A stretch of 64,000 nucleotides of DNA from Nigrospora sphaerica (lineage: Eukaryota > Ascomycota > Sordariomycetes > Amphisphaeriales > Apiosporaceae): assembly GCA_018287875.1 (NCBI GenBank), contig JAGVVL010000022.1:2914001-2978000 (forward strand), given 5' to 3'. Numbering within the stretch: the first letter of the stretch is position 1; the number at the start of each line of letters is the position of its first letter. The notes under the pieces are model-generated. The model did no database searches. It worked only from the letters and a program-made list of their open reading frames with translations, and had not been told where the DNA came from. The position numbers and the translations under genes were made by a program. Below, in pieces: positions 46,324-61,080 of the stretch.

Positions 46324-49300
46324 GGCAAATCAACGACGGTACGGGAATTGGGGAAAAGTCGATGTGGACAGCGCGGGAAATACGGTTCTCGATGGTGATG
46401 GAATCAAGTGTGGTGCGAGGATCGAGATTTCTTTAAAGTGATCGAGCCGACTAAGTAAGAACCCGCCGGCCGACATTGCTGGAACATACACGATTCAGCA
46501 CACGCTGGGGGGGCTGTCAGACCCTCGATTGGGGGGGCTGCTTTCGGGAGATGATAAGTGGGATTTCATGGCGGATGGGATCCCATGGCAGTTGGGGGCG
46601 TTACCCAGCCGTGAGTACTTGGGTGTTATGCAGCTAGGGTACCAATACCTAACACCACTTGCTGCTGCCGGATGCGATAGATCCCAATACCGTCCATCCA
46701 TCTTGTTTTCTATTGGACCAGAAGCTCCTCCAGTCCGCCAGGCTGTCCGGGGGAAACCCGTTTTTCAGACGCACACGGATTGATAAGCAAGAGGCAAAGA
46801 GGCAGGGGGCGGACGGGGAAGAGAGGTAGGCAAGGCAAAGAAGAGAGGAAGAGAAAGGGAGGGATAGAGAGAGAGAGAGGACAGCCCAAGAAGCAAGCTC
46901 GGCAAGTACGGTACCTCCTGACTGCCGGCCAATAGCTGTCAGCCCGCAGCACTATCTGTACTTGGTTTTGTTTAACTCGGCACTAGACTAACCGGCTAGC
47001 GATGAAGGTGGTGTGAAGCTTCGTTTCTGAAAGGCGGGCTAGTGGTGGTGATCCCACTGTCCACCGGAGTATTCGCACCTGGTTTAATGGGTCGGACCCT
47101 GAAAGACCCCTAAATTCCACAGAAGCCTAGATCTCCACTCGGGGCAACCCCCCCATGGCATACACCATACCTGCATATCCGTGCAGCCGAAGCGAAAGGG
47201 TTCGGCCAGTTCTCTTGGGGGCTGCTCTACTGCCGCTGGCAAAGCTGCCTTGCTGACGACTGTTGGATGACGTTGCCTGAGCAGAAGTTTCGCCTTTTCA
47301 TGCGCTCCGTAAGTAGACAGGTAAAATTGCCGGGTGGCGGCAGCATATGAGTCCCGAGGAGATCCGATGGCTGGAAGGATGGTGAGCACTTAGCAGCACT
47401 ACACAGCACCAGAGGACCGAATGCAAAGCACAAGTGACAGCCCGAGAAGCGAACTTCCGGCGGGATCCATCGGTAAGTGGTCCTCTCCACCATGACAGCA
47501 TGTTTAAAGTAGGTACTTGGCTATGCGTCGCGCTGTTTTCAGAAGATTGGATGGGGCTACCTTGAGTGCGCCTCGTCCCAAGTCCACTGGTGGCGCTCAC
47601 CGCACGCTGGAACCCTCCCCTCCCCGTACAACGGCCCGCGAAAAGGACCTACTTCTTTGCCACATCGTGAGGTATTTTATCCACCCCAGCACGCGTTTCA
47701 GTGCTCATCGGCAAATAGGCTATGGGCGGTCAGTAGCACTCAAAACAGGCACCGATGCCCACCAAAGTCACCACTGGCTTGATACTGTAACTTCCGAAAA
47801 CCGGCTGCATTTCCCGGTTCGGAGTAACTATGAATAGTATGGCCCGGAGCACTACATGTGCACTCGAGGGCACGCTATACTGCAATAATTTAGACTCCAA
47901 TAGCCGGGCCCCCGGTGGCATCCGGGCGTTTTGCCTCGTACGAGCTTTCAGGTTGAGAAAGCCGAACCGCATCCGACCTACGCGAGAGGCACAAGTTCGC
48001 TGTCGGACTGCCCTATGAATCCGCGGCTAGGGAAAGGCGAGTGTCCACTGTCTGGCTGCTACAGGATGAATGACTCCTCCGCGCAGCAAGGAACCTAAAG
48101 ATAACCGAGGAACTTACGTACCAACTTAGGTAAGAAACAAGTGCGCCCCCGTTATGGAGCCACGACGCGACTTTCAGTCTTCGGCAATTATGGTACGTCG
48201 CTGTGCCATGCCCGGCAACGAGGGTGTCCACGTCATCAGTCTGGGGAGGGGTTGTCGGTAAGGAGCCGTCCGTGTTATGCAGCCGGATAGTGAACAAGTT
48301 GACTGTCATGCCCTTGCGGGGACTCAGGCATCGGCATATGATGTACGTAGGCACGGCGAAAGCACGGTCTTCACGACACACTTGAGCACGGTAGATACCC
48401 GAGAGAGGTGGGGTTTACGAAAATGCCCTGGCCTAACTACTTCGGTGGCCGTCGAAAGCGAATACGAAATATCGAACTTGTTTTGGGCATAGTAACTACG
48501 GCCTTAAGAGACGAAACCCCTCGCCGGGTAGGTACCTGCCCCCCCCCTCCCGCGCGCCGCGGGGGCGCGGAGTGAGGGCGTCAGAAAGGTAGCAAACAAG
48601 TGACTCACCTAGAAAGGTAACAGGCTCAGCACACTAAGAACACCCTTTTAGTTGAGTCATTTATTTTGCGACCCCCCTCGGGCGTTATTGCAAGCATATT
48701 GAGTTGGACGGTAGGCAGGCTAAGTGGTGGAAGGATACACGCTAAGGTATCCCTCGCTCTGGCTGGACAATTCGTATCAAGCTGGATGCAAATGCCGTTA
48801 CCTGAACTGTCTTTACGACTATGTATCCCGCTAGTCGTATTAAACGGCAGAGGGGGGACAAATAAACGCTTCAGCTAACACTCTTCGAGCGGGTCTCTGG
48901 TAAAGCCGCTGGAGCATTTTTTTCTGGCCCCTTCCCCCCCGGGCCAGTCTCTTGGCCGCCTGGTCGTATTTACGGAGCGCATTGAAACTAGATGCTTGCC
49001 TCGGGATGGACTTTGTACTCTAGTCCGTCTACGAAGTATTACATGGTAGTACCCGGTTTATGATGTCCAGTCCGCGAACAACTGAACAACTGAACAACTG
49101 AACAACTGAACAACTGAACAAGAGAGCGCCAGCTGTGCCGACCGATGATAAGTGTAAATGCTACAAACCAACCATGTGATGCGCGGAAACCTCGCAGCAT
49201 TGTCATCAAGACAATTACGCTCGGACTCTGCCTTAGCAGTGGGCTAAGTGTAATGGATCATTCTCAATGGTCGTGGTTGAGAAGATGTCTGGGAAAACTG

Positions 49301-49594
49301 GAGATACGGCCGCGCGCGGCGGGGACTCCAAAACCAGCGGTCGGATATCGAAAAGAGCAGGTGCGACATCCCGAGCACCAATTAAGTATCCCATGCAGCC
49401 GTGCCAAAGCTTTCATGGCAGCCATGGTTACATCAAAGGCTTCGGAATGGGCAAAACGATTAACCCCCAAAGACAGCTTGGGAAATCGCGGTACAACGCC
49501 CCCGCCAAAATACACAAAATAATCCATCACACGCGGCCTTTGCTTTCTCCTTCTCACTCTATCCTGAGAGAGAGGGAAGCAAAAAGGATGGCGA
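46324..49594. other. Intergenic, 3.3 kb
   Basis: No gene was recognised. It includes a purine-rich tract (46797-46880), a GC-rich palindromic patch near 48541-48570 and an octamer tandem repeat (49077-49121). No intact transposase or reverse transcriptase was seen. Confidence 0.45.
49077..49121. repeat. Tandem octamer AACAACTG, five copies
   Basis: Five perfect copies of AACAACTG, plus a partial sixth (AACAA), lie 0.5 kb from the tRNA gene. An 8-bp period is not a multiple of three and the repeat is in non-coding DNA. Confidence 0.85.
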
Positions 49595-49686
49595 CTCCCC
49601 CCCACAGGCTTGAACTGTGAACCTCCTGATGTACACCGTAGTAATTGGTAACAGTCAGACGCGCTAGCCAATTGCGCCAGGGAGGA
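49595..49686 (-). tRNA. tRNA-Asn (GTT) with 18-nt intron
   Basis: A full cloverleaf folds on the minus strand: acceptor TCCTCCC/GGGGGGA with one G-T pair, D-stem GCGC/GCGC, anticodon stem TCTGA/TCAGG, loop CTGTTA plus A, T-stem CACAG/CTGTG with loop TTCAAGC, discriminator G. The anticodon GTT is at 49650-49652. The intron 49631-49648 sits one base 3' of the anticodon, the canonical position for nuclear tRNA introns. Mature length is 74 nt before CCA. Confidence 0.93.
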
Positions 49687-51128
49687 GATGCTTCTGATTT
49701 GTTGTTGAAGGTTCTGGAGTTATTTCAATTTCTATTAATTTAACAAAGTGAATGCGCATATCCACCCACCATGTCTTAGGGGCTTCTATTTGCTGCGGCG
49801 CATGTGTGCCTGCTCTTTCTTTTGGTTGGTTCACTGTTCATGAAGCTGGTCGGTTGCGGTTCCGGTCCCACGCATACATAACAACTAGGCTAAGTACTTC
49901 TTGCTCATGCCCCTAGCTCTCTGCCTTGCTCTACTCTTAAAGGCAACAGATCTCCATGCTTTGCTTGGTCCCTCCACGACTTCGAGCCCGAGTTTTGAGC
50001 CTTCCTCCCAAGAACGGGACGAATTTGATGACCCGCGCTGTCCCCGGACAGCTAAAGACAGGTAATTATTCGCATAGATGGGTAGCAGGTGTTCAGTATT
50101 CGCTTCTCGAGTTCCGCCGACAACGTCTGGCAAATTGCATGTTATTCACGACTACTTTTAAGGTGGTTTCCGTTGCCCGTCACGGTAAAAGAAACTATGC
50201 AGCTCTTTCTAGAACCTATAACCGGTTACCAGCATCTAAACTGTCCCGAGAATGCGATTTTGTTCATCGTCATCGCCGCCGCACCTTTCTTTTGCTGTTC
50301 CGCGCTGGCTGGGCGTGACCAGCCGCGGCCGCCACCAAGGCGCTACTAGGTCGGGGGCCGGAGAGACACCTCGAAGTTCCCCCCATCGAGCCCAAAGTCT
50401 CCAAAGTTTTCAGAAAAAGGAATGAAGATCAGTAGCTAAAGCGTCGCTTTTCGCTTGGTTTTAGCCACCCCCACCTCCCGGAAAGGAGAAGAGCTTTGAT
50501 CTTCAGGCAGGTTTTTGTTGCAGTTGAGAGATGACATCGGCTGGCCCTCGCACGTGTTGCGCAACAGCGCTATGTCCGTCACAAAGTGACTACATAAGAA
50601 TTGTGTGGCAGGGACTTCCCGGCTCAAACAATGCTTACTTGCAGTTAATCTAACCAATTCCAGCCTAGACAGCCGTCCCCGGGTTGCCAGAGCGGAAATC
50701 CATGGTGCATCTGGCGAACTGTGTGCCCGAACAGCGATACGTACCAAGTAGGTAGAGCCGTTCAACTACCAAGTCGCACGCAGTCTGAACTGCCGGCTTC
50801 ACACGAGACTTACGGTCCCTTGGGTTCTAATGACTCCGGGCTTCTATAGGCAGCTTCCATTTTTGTAGGTCGTACTCGATAACCAGCAACAAACGGTGGC
50901 TGGCCGCAGCCGAAGCGGACAAGCTTGGCCTCGTGTAGTGATCCACATGACGCCACCGCACACGGCGAGGTATCCTATCCCGTCCACTCCTCCCATGGAC
51001 AAACGACGTGAAACTAAGGCTACTTGTTGCTTCTTCGAATCCTTTCCACGAGTATCTTGAACCTAAACCAAACATTCAGAGCCCACCTCCCCACCCGAAA
51101 CCCGAGCATTGGGAAACAAAAAAGAAAA
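49687..51128. other. Intergenic, 1.4 kb
   Basis: Upstream of the deaminase-like gene. Short frames only; no domain recognised. Confidence 0.45.
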
Positions 51129-51791
51129 ATGGCGACCAGCGACCTCGGCAACAGCATCGGCCCGGACGAGATGCCGCATCTCCGCCGCTGCGTGGCGCTT
51201 GCGCGCGCCGCCCTCGAAGCGGGGGACGCGCCGTTCGGCTCGGTTCTCGTCGACGGCGCGGGCCGCGTGCGCCACGAGGACCGCAACCGGACGTCGACGC
51301 TGCACGACGCGACGCGCCACCCCGAGTTCGAGCTGGCGCGCTGGGCCACGCAGAACATGACCGACGCCGACCGGCGCGGAGCCACCATGTACACCTCGGG
51401 CGAGCACTGGTAAGTCGCCTACCTCTGCTTCTTGGTTTACCCCTGCCTGTCTCCTTTTTTCCTTTACGTCTCTCTCCGCCTCCCTCTCTCGCTCTCCCCT
51501 TTCCGACGACATGACGGGACGGACGACCCCCGCCCGCGGAAAACGGTCATGGGCTAACGGGCGAACCGCCCCATGTGTGCCGCCGCCCATGCGTGGGTCG
51601 GTCTCGGCCGCGTCGCGTACGTGGCGTCGGCGAAGCAGCTGGAGGCGTGGCAGAGGGAATGGGGCGTCGGCCAGGGCAAGGTCAAGGCCCTTCCCGTGCA
51701 GGACGTGGCACCGTTGGTAACGGTGGCGGGACCGGTGCCCGAGCTGGAGGAGGAGATCAAGGCGCTGCACAAAAAGATGGCCGGCGTCTGA
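51129..51791 (+). CDS. Cytidine/guanine-deaminase-fold nucleoside deaminase
   Basis: Exons 51129-51409 and 51569-51791 (inferred) give 167 residues. Exon 1 has the deaminase start (MPHLRRCVALARAALEAGDAPFGSVLVDG) and the zinc/proton-shuttle motif as RHPEFELA (His64, Glu66). Joining TG|C gives EHCPMCAAAHAWVG, which supplies the two zinc cysteines (Cys94, Cys97), then GLGRVAYVASAKQL. Such enzymes deaminate nucleobases or nucleosides in the cytosol; the substrate is not determined. The 159-nt intron starts with a perfect GTAAGT and has a good GGGCTAAC branch, but the junction required by homology falls after CG, not AG. The gene may be mis-spliced, use a rare acceptor, or carry a mutation or sequencing error. 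Confidence 0.68.
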
Positions 51792-52074
51792 TGAGACGCG
51801 CGCGCAAGGCGGACACATTGGAGGAAGGCGTGGCGGCGAAAGAGCAAATACGTCTCAAGCCGACGGCTAGCATCGGCTATAAAGCCAACTTCGTAACGAG
51901 TATGAATTGACCCCATACTATTGCATTCTGCGGGGCTATAGCTGTGGGTTGGGATATAGACCTTGGTCTCGTGTGCCCAGACCGCGGCGGAGCGATGCTG
52001 TCGGTATCCAGAACCGAGTGGACCACGACTTCACCCGGGGTAAAAATATTTTGAAAACTGCCGCGGACCTTTCT

Positions 52075-53383
52075 TTAGTTGTTTTCGGCATACTTCTTCA
52101 CCATGTCCAGCAGCTTCACCGTCCAGAGTCAGTAATTTCCTCAAAATGGGGGGGGGTGGTTCTAGGCCGTGTTTCGGAACACTCTCGGGCCGGAGCGACA
52201 GAAACCAAGAAAGAGCACGAAATGTTCGCTTACCGCGTCGCTAATCTCCTTGGGGTGCGTCATGTTGAGGAAATGCGCGCCCCCTTCCAGCAAGTCCAGC
52301 TTCGTCTCCTTGGCCCCGGTGAAAAGCTTGATCTGCTCCTCGGGGATCTGCTTGCTGTAGACCGGATCTTGGGTACCCTGCGGCGTCCCACGCGTCAGGC
52401 CGGTTTCTTTTCCTGTTCGCCCGTGACTTTCCCCGGGCTCCCAGCCGCGCGGTCGGGGTTCCAGCGCCGGTCAAGGGGGGAAGGTGAAGGGGACTTTTGG
52501 TACTTACATGCAGCCAGTGCACGGGGCACTGCACGTACGGCAGGCGGAAGATGAGGCCGTCGCGCTCGACGAGGCAAATGGTGGCCATCTTCAGCCGGCG
52601 GCGCGCCTCGTCGCCCTTGTACACGTCGCGCAGGGCCTGGGTCCAGAACTCGACGTTGGCCGGCGTGGCGGCGGCGCCGAAGCCGAGCTGCACAATGGAG
52701 CCGACCCAATCGTCCTCGACGACCCAGTCGGGCGTCGGCCGGTCGCTCGTCCACCGGTCCAGGAACGGCTTGACGAAGGCGGCCGGGTCCCAGCAGCCCT
52801 GCTCGCGGGATCGCGCCGTCTCGGCATCCATCGAGGAGCCGAGGACGAGAATGCCCTGGATCTGTTGCGTGCCGTTAGCCCCATGCCGTGACTCGTGCGT
52901 GGCCCCGCCCGCGCCGGGGCCGGTGGCCTGTGGTCGGGCTCTCCGGTCCGGTCCGAGATCCACCGCTCAGGCCGCCGACGACGCGAGCCTGCGCCTCAGC
53001 ACCGTTCGCTTCCCACTTACCCGGCCTGGTTCTAGCAGGGCCATGCGCGTCACGATCCAGCCGCCCTGGCTCGTACCCAGCGCAAAGGCCTTCTCGATGC
53101 CCAGCTCGTTCAGTACCTGGAGCGCCATCATGGCTGTGTCCCAGTACGTGAACTGTTCGGCGAGGCAGGACGTGGAGCCGTGCCCCAGCGGCTCAATGGC
53201 CAGCAGGTTCATGGCGCTAGTCAACCGCTTGTCGCCCATCTGCTCGCGGTAGAGCGAAACGGTGGTGCACATCGAGTTGATGAGCACGCATGTCGGCTTG
53301 GTGGCGTCATAGGCGTTGTTGGACAGAGCGTAGCCGGCCTCGAGACCGAGGTGCGGCAACTTGATGGTCTGGCGTGATGCCAT
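52075..53383 (-). CDS. Alpha/beta hydrolase
   Basis: Four exons: 53021-53383, 52508-52861, 52234-52377, 52075-52113, all joined in phase 0, give 299 residues. The fold is an AB_hydrolase_1: nucleophile elbow GTSQGG with Ser105, acid Asp243 in HGTQDP, and His274 in GGAHFLN, the complete triad in order. No signal peptide is present, so it is probably cytosolic. The substrate cannot be read from sequence. The last exon is only 13 codons (LLDMVKKYAENN); its acceptor GGTGAAG follows a TACTGAC branch and its helix fits the family end. The gene is tail-to-tail with the deaminase gene (about 280 bp). Confidence 0.88.
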
Positions 53384-54692
53384 TTTTCAACCGGGTTGCG
53401 TAGAAGGGGGATAAGCCCGCAGGCGAAGGCAGGGCGCAGTAAACTTGCTGTGGCGGTTCGGCGAGTACAACAAGGAAAAGAAAGGGAGGGAGGGAGAGAC
53501 AGAGACACATCGACTGTTCCCTTTCCTAGGCCGGAGGGGAAAGACCTCTCTAACATACCTCTATTTATACTCGACCGCTTACTACGTCGACTGCTCAGCG
53601 TCCGGGCCGTTATGGAGCAAAGAGCGCATAGTGACTGGCCCTTTACGTCGACGGGCTCGGCGGCACCACGTCTAGCAGTGTGGCTATCAATGACCTTGAT
53701 TGAAAGGCTTCGTGCTGCCCATAAAAACCAAGGCCGGCTAGGTTAGCAACTGGACCAAAAACCACGCCTGGCAGCGCTTTAGTTCCGGTCTCGGTAAAGC
53801 GACGCAGCTCAGAGTCCCCGCTGTACCCCATCGTTTATTAGCCAACGGGCACGTCAGGAACAGCCAAGCGGTCCGCTTTCGGGGTTCTGGAAACCTCTCT
53901 GCACGAGCCGGTGTAGAAGCCATACCAACCAGCCCGTGCCTGGTTCGTGGCCAGGCGGCCGGGCCGCCGGAGACAAACGCCCGCCCTGCATTGCGACATT
54001 TCCAGGCGCATCGTGTCGGATCGGCCGACTGCCCCCCGGATTTGTATCCATGGGGAAACTCAAAGGACCTCTTGGCAATGCCGGCTTTGGATATCTCGTA
54101 GGTAATTGTTTCCCCGGCAACGAATCTCCACGGCCATTCCTTACGTAGTTCTGGGGCCGAACCAGCAACGGGCGGGCCAAACCGCACGCGCATTGAGCGC
54201 TAAGCGGTTGCGCACTGGGCGAATATGGCTTCCGAATCCAAAGGAGGCGTCATGCGGGGAGTTGTTTGTGCAGTCAGTCACCAGGTGTCGGCCGGTCATT
54301 GCCATCTATACTGTTGTCTCCTTTGGCGCTTGGTCCCTATGCACCTTAGCCTTTGCTGATCCGGGCGACAACTAGGCGGGCGAGGGCAGTCCCCGGTTTC
54401 CAAGGAGCGAGAGGAACGCGGCCATTCTGCCACCAACCGGCACAAGTACCACGATCCCGGTAGAGGCTAAAGCACGGGCACGCCGTTAAATATCATGGAC
54501 CTGCCAGTGTGCCGGAATCCATGCGCTTGGCCGGAACCGTGACATGGCCAACAGAACTCTGTCATTTTCCCTAAGTGAGCAGTTCCAATACTCTCCGTAC
54601 GCCGGATGTCATTCATTTCTGCGAATCTCATGTCCCCGGAACGCCCTTTTCACTTGCCCCTCCTTTTTCCTACCGTGGCCCGCGGCCGCTTT
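53384..54692. other. Intergenic, 1.3 kb
   Basis: Promoter side of the hydrolase gene and 3' side of the DAHP synthase gene. No gene recognised; short frames only. Confidence 0.5.
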
Positions 54693-56197
54693 TCACTGCG
54701 GAGCAGCCGGGGCCGCGTCTTTTCGGATCTGCCGGTAATGGTCGGCGATCAGGAAAGTCAGCTCGAGTGCCTGCTTCTCGTTCAAACGCGGGTCGCAGAA
54801 GCTGGTGTAGTTGGTCGACAGATCGTCGTCGTCCAGCCCCTCGCTTCCGCCCGTGCACTCGGTGACGGCATCGCCCGTCAGCTCGAGGTGGACGCCGCCC
54901 AGGTAGCTACCCTCCTCCTGGTGCACCTTCAGCGTCTCCTGCAGCTCCGAAAAGATGTCGTCGAAGCGCCGCGTCTTGATGCCTGACCCCGTCGAGCGCG
55001 TGTTGCCGTGCATGGGGTCGCACTGCCAGATGACGCAGCCTTTGTACTCGCTGCCCTCGACGGCACGGATGTGCCCGGGGAGGAGCTCGCGCACCCTGGC
55101 GGCGCCGTAACGGGTGATGAGGGTGATCTTGCCCACCTCGCGGCTGGGGTTGAGGGTACGCAGTAGCTCCAGCAGATCCGAGACGGGCGTGGTGGGGCCG
55201 ACCTTGACGCCAATCGGGTTCGCGATGCCACGGAAGAACTCGACGTGGGCGTGGTCGATCTGCCGGGTCCGGTCGCCGATCCAGATGAAGTGCGCCGACG
55301 TGTCGTAGTACTCCATGCGCTTCCCCTCGCCGGCGCTGCCGTAGAATGGGTTCTCCATCAGCCGCGTCAGGCTCTGCTCGTATTCCAAGAGCAGGCCCTC
55401 GTGGCTGGTGAAGAGATCGACCGTCTCCAGCTTGGAGCTGCGGTCGGCGCCGATGGTGTGCGTAAAGCGGATCAGGTCCGTGAGGAAGTCGACGGCCTGC
55501 TGGTACTTGGCCTTGAGCGCAGGGTCCTTGACATGACCGAGGCCCCAGTTAAGCGGCCGGTGCAGATCGGCAAGGCCCGAGGCGAGCGAGGCCCTCACGT
55601 AGTTCAAAGTGGCCGCCGAGTGGTTGTAGGCCCTAAGATGCGGTGAATATCAGCTCTCGTCCCGCGAAGGGGCCGTGTTTGAGGCGGCGCTTACTTGACC
55701 AGCCGCTGGGGATCCAGCTCGCGCTCGTCCAGGTGGAAGCCGTTTAAGATGTCACCGCGGAAGGAGGGCACCTGCTTGCCGTCGACCATTTCGTTGGGAC
55801 TGGAGCGCGGCTTCGCGTACTGGCCGGCCATGCGGCCGATTCTCACAACCCTCTTGTTGGCGCCCCAGATGAGGACCAAGCTCATCTGCAACAGCAGCTT
55901 GATCTTGGACTCGATGGCGTCCTGCCGGCAGTAGTCGAAAAGCTCGGCACAGTCACCGCCCTGCAGCAGGAAGGCCCTGCCCTCGGCCACGTCTTTCAGG
56001 TTCTCCTTGAGCTTGTTGATCTCGTGGGCGTGGACAATGGGCGGAAGGCGGTCCAGCTCGGCCGTGGCCTTCCGCAGTGCTTCGACATCCGGGTACTCGG
56101 GGCACTGTTTGATGGGCTTGGCTCGCCAGGAGCTGGGCGACCACTCGGTTTGAGAGGTCCCCTCCATGTTCACACCGCTGGCGGCCGGCAGGGACAT
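54693..56197 (-). CDS. Class II (plant-type) DAHP synthase
   Basis: Exons 55695-56197 and 54693-55632 with a 62-nt intron give 480 residues, full length for the class. Motifs in order: TEWSPSSWR at the start, FLLQGGDCAELF (metal-binding Cys83), KRVVRIGRMAGQYAKPRS, FRGDILNGF, then in exon 2 SHEGLLLEYE, HFIWIGDRTR, ITRYGAARVRELLPGHI and WQCDPMHGNT. The enzyme condenses phosphoenolpyruvate with erythrose 4-phosphate, the first step of the shikimate pathway to aromatic amino acids. Neurospora and relatives carry this class alongside the yeast-type Aro3/Aro4 enzymes. A Gcn4/CPC1 site stands 269 bp upstream of the ATG. Confidence 0.95.
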
Positions 56198-57254
56198 TGC
56201 GAATGAAGGAGATGAGATGTATGTGTCTCGGTGTCGAGGTCTGGGATGTGAGGATACGGAACGGGGTACGGAAGTGCGGTCAGTGACGCGGGAAGAGGGC
56301 CAGTCCGTGCCAAGGCCACAATTTGCGGGTGACCACAGAATGCGCTTTGTGAGATGAACAACGGGAGCCGAGAGTAGGCGAGAAAACCAACTGCTTCCAC
56401 GACCTTTATGGGTGAGCTACTGGAACTCGGCGATGACTTGCTCCTCCGATGGCAGGTCACGTCGATGAGTCAGGGGAATCGGTCCTGGTTTAATGTTACC
56501 TGCCTCTTTTCTCTTGGCCGCCCTGTCTGTATCCGTACTTATTGCCTACTGGCGGGCGGGTTGCTTGCTAGTCTGTCTACCCAAAACTGGAGACGGACTG
56601 GGAGTCGGCGACGACAGGCCCGCCGATCCGTTGTTCCCGATACGGCAGGGCAAACGACGGACAAGCCGCCCTCCGTTTATTACCAGGCCCAGTGTGACAT
56701 GCAGGGCGCACGCGATGCGCTGGGCCCGTTTCTGTTAACAGGTACCCGATCCCGAGGACACATCTACGACATCCGGGCGAGCCTGGCTAGAATTCGTAAC
56801 CCAGGGCTGAGAGTGCCCGCCCAGTTGCTGCCCCGGTTGGTTCCTTCCGAGTCCCACTTGGGCCAGAGACGGCGTGGCGGGGTTGGCAGAGCGGGAGGCC
56901 GTTCGTCGCAGCAGCTAAGAACTCCAGAATTGGCCTATGCACCAGAGCTCTTCGTCGCTGGGAATAGGGCCCCTCCACGAGCACCGTCATTACGTCCATC
57001 CGTGACCACCGCCGTGCACGTCCATCCAAACCCGACTTCAGTGAGGAAGTACAAATCAATTACCCTGCGTTTCTTTGGAACTCCTTAGTCATCCAGGTCA
57101 GCACCAAGTTACCGAGGTACCCTCTCTAACGTATAACCTGTCCAAGTACCTAGGTTGCTTACTTCGTCGCTGTTGTTGTACAGACGCAGATCGCTTGTCC
57201 ACCCATCACCACCTTTCTCGTCACCCCCCCGCGCACACGCTTCGTCCTTTCAAC
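56198..57254. other. Divergent promoter region, DAHP synthase and HYPK
   Basis: One kilobase shared by two divergent genes. A 226-codon plus-strand frame (56408-57088) has no family resemblance. The recognised element is the TGAGTCA site described separately. Confidence 0.5.
56466..56472. promoter_or_regulatory. Gcn4/CPC1 site TGAGTCA
   Basis: A perfect palindromic TGAGTCA lies 269 bp before the DAHP synthase start codon. Gcn4 in yeast and CPC1 in Neurospora activate amino-acid biosynthesis genes, including aromatic ones, through this element. The location makes function plausible; it is not proven. Confidence 0.6.
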
Positions 57255-57688
57255 ATGGCCGAGCCCCAGCCCCCCAACATTGTCGAAGGTGCCACGACCG
57301 GGGACGTCGAGGACGAGGTGCAGGCCGCCAAGTCGGCCGAGGACCGCAAAGCTCAAGCCGCCATGTCGAGGCTGGACGCCCACGACGACGACGCCGCCGG
57401 CAGCGCCGTCGACCAGGACGCCGCCAGCAAGGCTATGAAGAGCCTGGCCGGCGCCAGCTATGCCGAGAAGAAGGAGGTAAAGAAGGTCAAGGTCGAGGCC
57501 GCCGACGTCACTCTGCTCGTACGTCTCTGTTCATCCTCCCCTGCCACCCTCGCGGTACTGACGACTCGAGCCGGGCGCAGGTCAACGAACTGGATCTTAG
57601 TAAACCCAAGGCCACCGAATTGCTCAAGTCCAATGATGGCAACGCTGTGGCGGCCATGAGGGCTTTCGTCGCCGCCACCGGCATCTAA
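57255..57688 (+). CDS. HYPK-like protein (NatA regulator, UBA-like domain)
   Basis: Exons 57255-57518 and 57581-57688 with a 62-nt intron give 123 residues. The N-terminal half is acidic and Ala-rich and probably helical or disordered (EDEVQAAKSAEDRKAQAAMSRL). The C-terminal 45 residues form the HYPK UBA-like domain: VTLLVNELDLSKPKATELL, then a short acidic turn and NAVAAMRAFVAATGI. HYPK binds the NatA N-terminal acetyltransferase and the ribosome-exit environment; the fungal NatA-HypK complex is known structurally. The junction LL|VNEL is phase 0. The gene is convergent with the epimerase gene. Confidence 0.85.
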
Positions 57689-58013
57689 GTGCCTACCTAC
57701 TATAGCCACGAAGCACCGCCTCTTCATAATAGCATTCTGAGGCGTTTGGCAGCTTGCTTTCACCAACTGCAGCACGTTATGCACATCCATCGTTATCGCT
57801 TTAGTCTCAGAATAATGGATTGGTTGAGCGGCTACAAAGGCCCCTCGTCTTGCTTGCTGGAACACACCCTAAATGCTCAAGATACGCCCGTCGGTGTCAC
57901 TTCCAAGGACTGCTATCTTATTACACCCCCGCCATCGCGTCTCGCGTTCGCTCCGGGCGTGCCCGCGTGCGCCTCGTCTTTCGTCCTCACAACCTTCCCC
58001 TTGGCCTCCCGAG

Positions 58014-61080
<3,067 letters not shown>

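Noticed and set aside
51573..51910. Independent short genes in the second deaminase exon
   Set aside because: The frame from 51573 continues deaminase sequence (MCAAAHAWVG); the neighbouring frame is its shadow.
56408..57088. 226-codon plus-strand frame between DAHP synthase and HYPK
   Set aside because: No resemblance to a family and it occupies the shared promoter of two well-supported genes.
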